Assembly: GCF_013267595.1 (NCBI RefSeq)
Contig: NZ_CP054011.1
Coordinates: forward strand, 1,874,147 to 1,938,146
Source of the DNA: Prevotella melaninogenica
GTDB taxonomy: Bacteria; Bacteroidota; Bacteroidia; Bacteroidales; Bacteroidaceae
DNA: 64,000 nucleotides
Direction: 5' to 3'
Positions within the stretch are counted from its first letter, which is position 1; the number at the start of each line of letters is the position of its first letter. A model generated the notes under the pieces. It was not told where the DNA came from and searched no databases. It saw only the letters and a program-made list of their open reading frames with translations. Below, piece by piece: positions 63,003 to 64,000 of the stretch. The position numbers and the translations under genes are program-made.

Positions 63003-63091
63003 GTGTTATATATTCTTTTTCTTTCTTTTGTTTGGGAATAGAACAGCGTTCTACGATGGTTTCTTTAAACCCTATCTATTGGAAGATAGCT

Positions 63092-64000
63092 TTATCCCTT
63101 AATGAGTTTGATAACCTCGTCAGCAATAATCTCTGCGGAGTTCTTCAGCCCCATCTTCTTAACATTCTCACTAAGACTTGCCAACTTCTCATCATTAGTG
63201 ATGGTATCGAGTGCAAGTTTTATTAAAGTGTCAGGTGCATCAACGTCCTTTACGCAGAGTGCAGCATCTTTATTGACCAATGCCATCGCATTCTTTGTCT
63301 GATGATCTTCTGCCACGTTTGGACTTGGTACCAAGATAACAGGCTTTCCGATAAGCTGGAATTCACTGATAGAACTTGCGCCAGCACGACTGATAACAAG
63401 GTCAGCAGCCTTATATGCAGCACCCATATCACTGATAAAGTCCATTATCTTTAGGTTCGGAAGTTCCTTACCCTTCATCGAATCCAATATCTGTTGATGA
63501 TAGAACTTACCCGTTTGCCATATGAATTGAACGTCTGATTGTTTGATGAGATCAAGGTGTTCAATGACTGAGCGATTGATAGTTCTTGCTCCAAGACTAC
63601 CACCAACGAGGAGGATAGTTTTCTTGTTAGGGTCAAGACCGAAACTCTCACGTGACTCTTCAACAGAGAGTGGGGTAGAGAGGACGTTCTGACGAACAGG
63701 GTTACCCGTCATGATAATCTTATCAGCAGGGAAGAAACGGTCCATACCTTCGTAAGCAACACAAATCTTCTTCACACGCTTAGACAATAGTTTGTTGGTA
63801 ACACCAGCATAAGAATTCTGCTCTTGGATAAGACATGGGATGCCCATCTTTGCACACTCATAGAGCGTTGCACCACTGGCATAACCACCAACACCCACAG
63901 CAACCTGTGGCTTGAAGTCTTTTATTATCTGGCGAGCCATACGAAGACTCTTCCAAAGTTTGCAAAGTACTTCAATGTTCTTTAGCTTATTAGCACGGTC
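63092..64000 (-). CDS. murG: Peptidoglycan glycosyltransferase MurG, N terminus outside the window
   Basis: 302 visible residues; the frame is open to the window edge and reads RANKLKNIEVLCKLWKSLRMAR before an internal Met. MurG adds GlcNAc to lipid I on the inner face of the membrane to give lipid II. Visible motifs include VGVGGYASG, the LVGGSLGARTIN loop between domains, and SRAGASSISEFQLIGKPVILVP, the UDP-GlcNAc site. About 60 N-terminal residues with the GGxGGH loop are missing. It is the first visible gene of the division/cell-wall cluster on this strand. Confidence 0.97.
   Translation of the reverse strand, partial: DRANKLKNIEVLCKLWKSLRMARQIIKDFKPQVAVGVGGYASGATLYECAKMGIPCLIQEQNSYAGVTNKLLSKRVKKICVAYEGMDRFFPADKIIMTGNPVRQNVLSTPLSVEESRESFGLDPNKKTILLVGGSLGARTINRSVIEHLDLIKQSDVQFIWQTGKFYHQQILDSMKGKELPNLKIMDFISDMGAAYKAADLVISRAGASSISEFQLIGKPVILVPSPNVAEDHQTKNAMALVNKDAALCVKDVDAPDTLIKLALDTITNDEKLASLSENVKKMGLKNSAEIIADEVIKLIKG

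Overview
The window looks like chromosomal DNA of a Bacteroidales bacterium, most likely an oral-type Prevotella. The base composition is low GC. Many genes are preceded by the Bacteroidetes promoter (TTTG, about 20 bp, TAnnTTTG). There is a SusC/SusD pair, a SufBCD-SufS cluster, and C-terminal modules typical of secreted Bacteroidetes proteins. The genus is my inference from protein sequence style; no search was run.

Layout. 1-1.6 kb: 3' end of a secreted starch-active enzyme and a superoxide reductase. 2.0-5.4 kb: an accessory module with an unknown protein, a PAAR-like Cys-rich membrane-segment protein (candidate secreted effector) and two tandem membrane-anchored paralogues (candidate immunity proteins) with the stub of a third copy. 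5.6-9.2 kb: tRNA-Asn, a C-terminal processing protease and an exported alpha/beta hydrolase. 9.3-14.4 kb: rimP-nusA-infB behind a terminator-like leader. 14.7-20.1 kb: sufB, a small exported protein, sufC, sufD and sufS. 20.1-29.8 kb: rnhB, a SusC/SusD pair, a WYL regulator and an SGNH esterase. 30.1-31.7 kb: a PoNi-like (DUF1910/DUF1911) immunity protein and an exported unknown. 31.8-34.0 kb: a GH36 alpha-galactosidase interrupted by one in-frame amber codon. 34.0-37.4 kb: a TPR lipoprotein on an almost leaderless message, then three TonB_C-domain paralogues. 37.7-42.7 kb: gpmI, two odd small exported proteins (Lys-rich repeat and Cys-rich) and two tandem uracil-DNA glycosylase genes. 43-46.7 kb: a DUF3109 protein, an AraC regulator and gyrB. 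46.9-53.3 kb: TonB receptor, MFS transporter, hemN and hemG, a probable porphyrin/haem locus whose two promoters share an identical 23-bp element. 53.5-57.3 kb: rpsT, tRNA-Glu, recO, a YeiH-type transporter and two small unknown genes with a strongly structured leader. 57.7-64 kb: the end of the division/cell-wall cluster on the minus strand (murG-murC-ftsQ-ftsA-ftsZ).

The most unusual non-coding content is repetitive. Eight intergenic arrays belong to three unrelated sequence families, and all share a period of 22 bp. A separate family of four dispersed elements of about 87 bp has inverted CTGTCA/TGACAG ends. A region of about 170 nt at 57.1-57.3 kb folds into a long multi-stem hairpin with a competing stem. 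These, together with the candidate effector/immunity modules, are the best places to look for undescribed biology.
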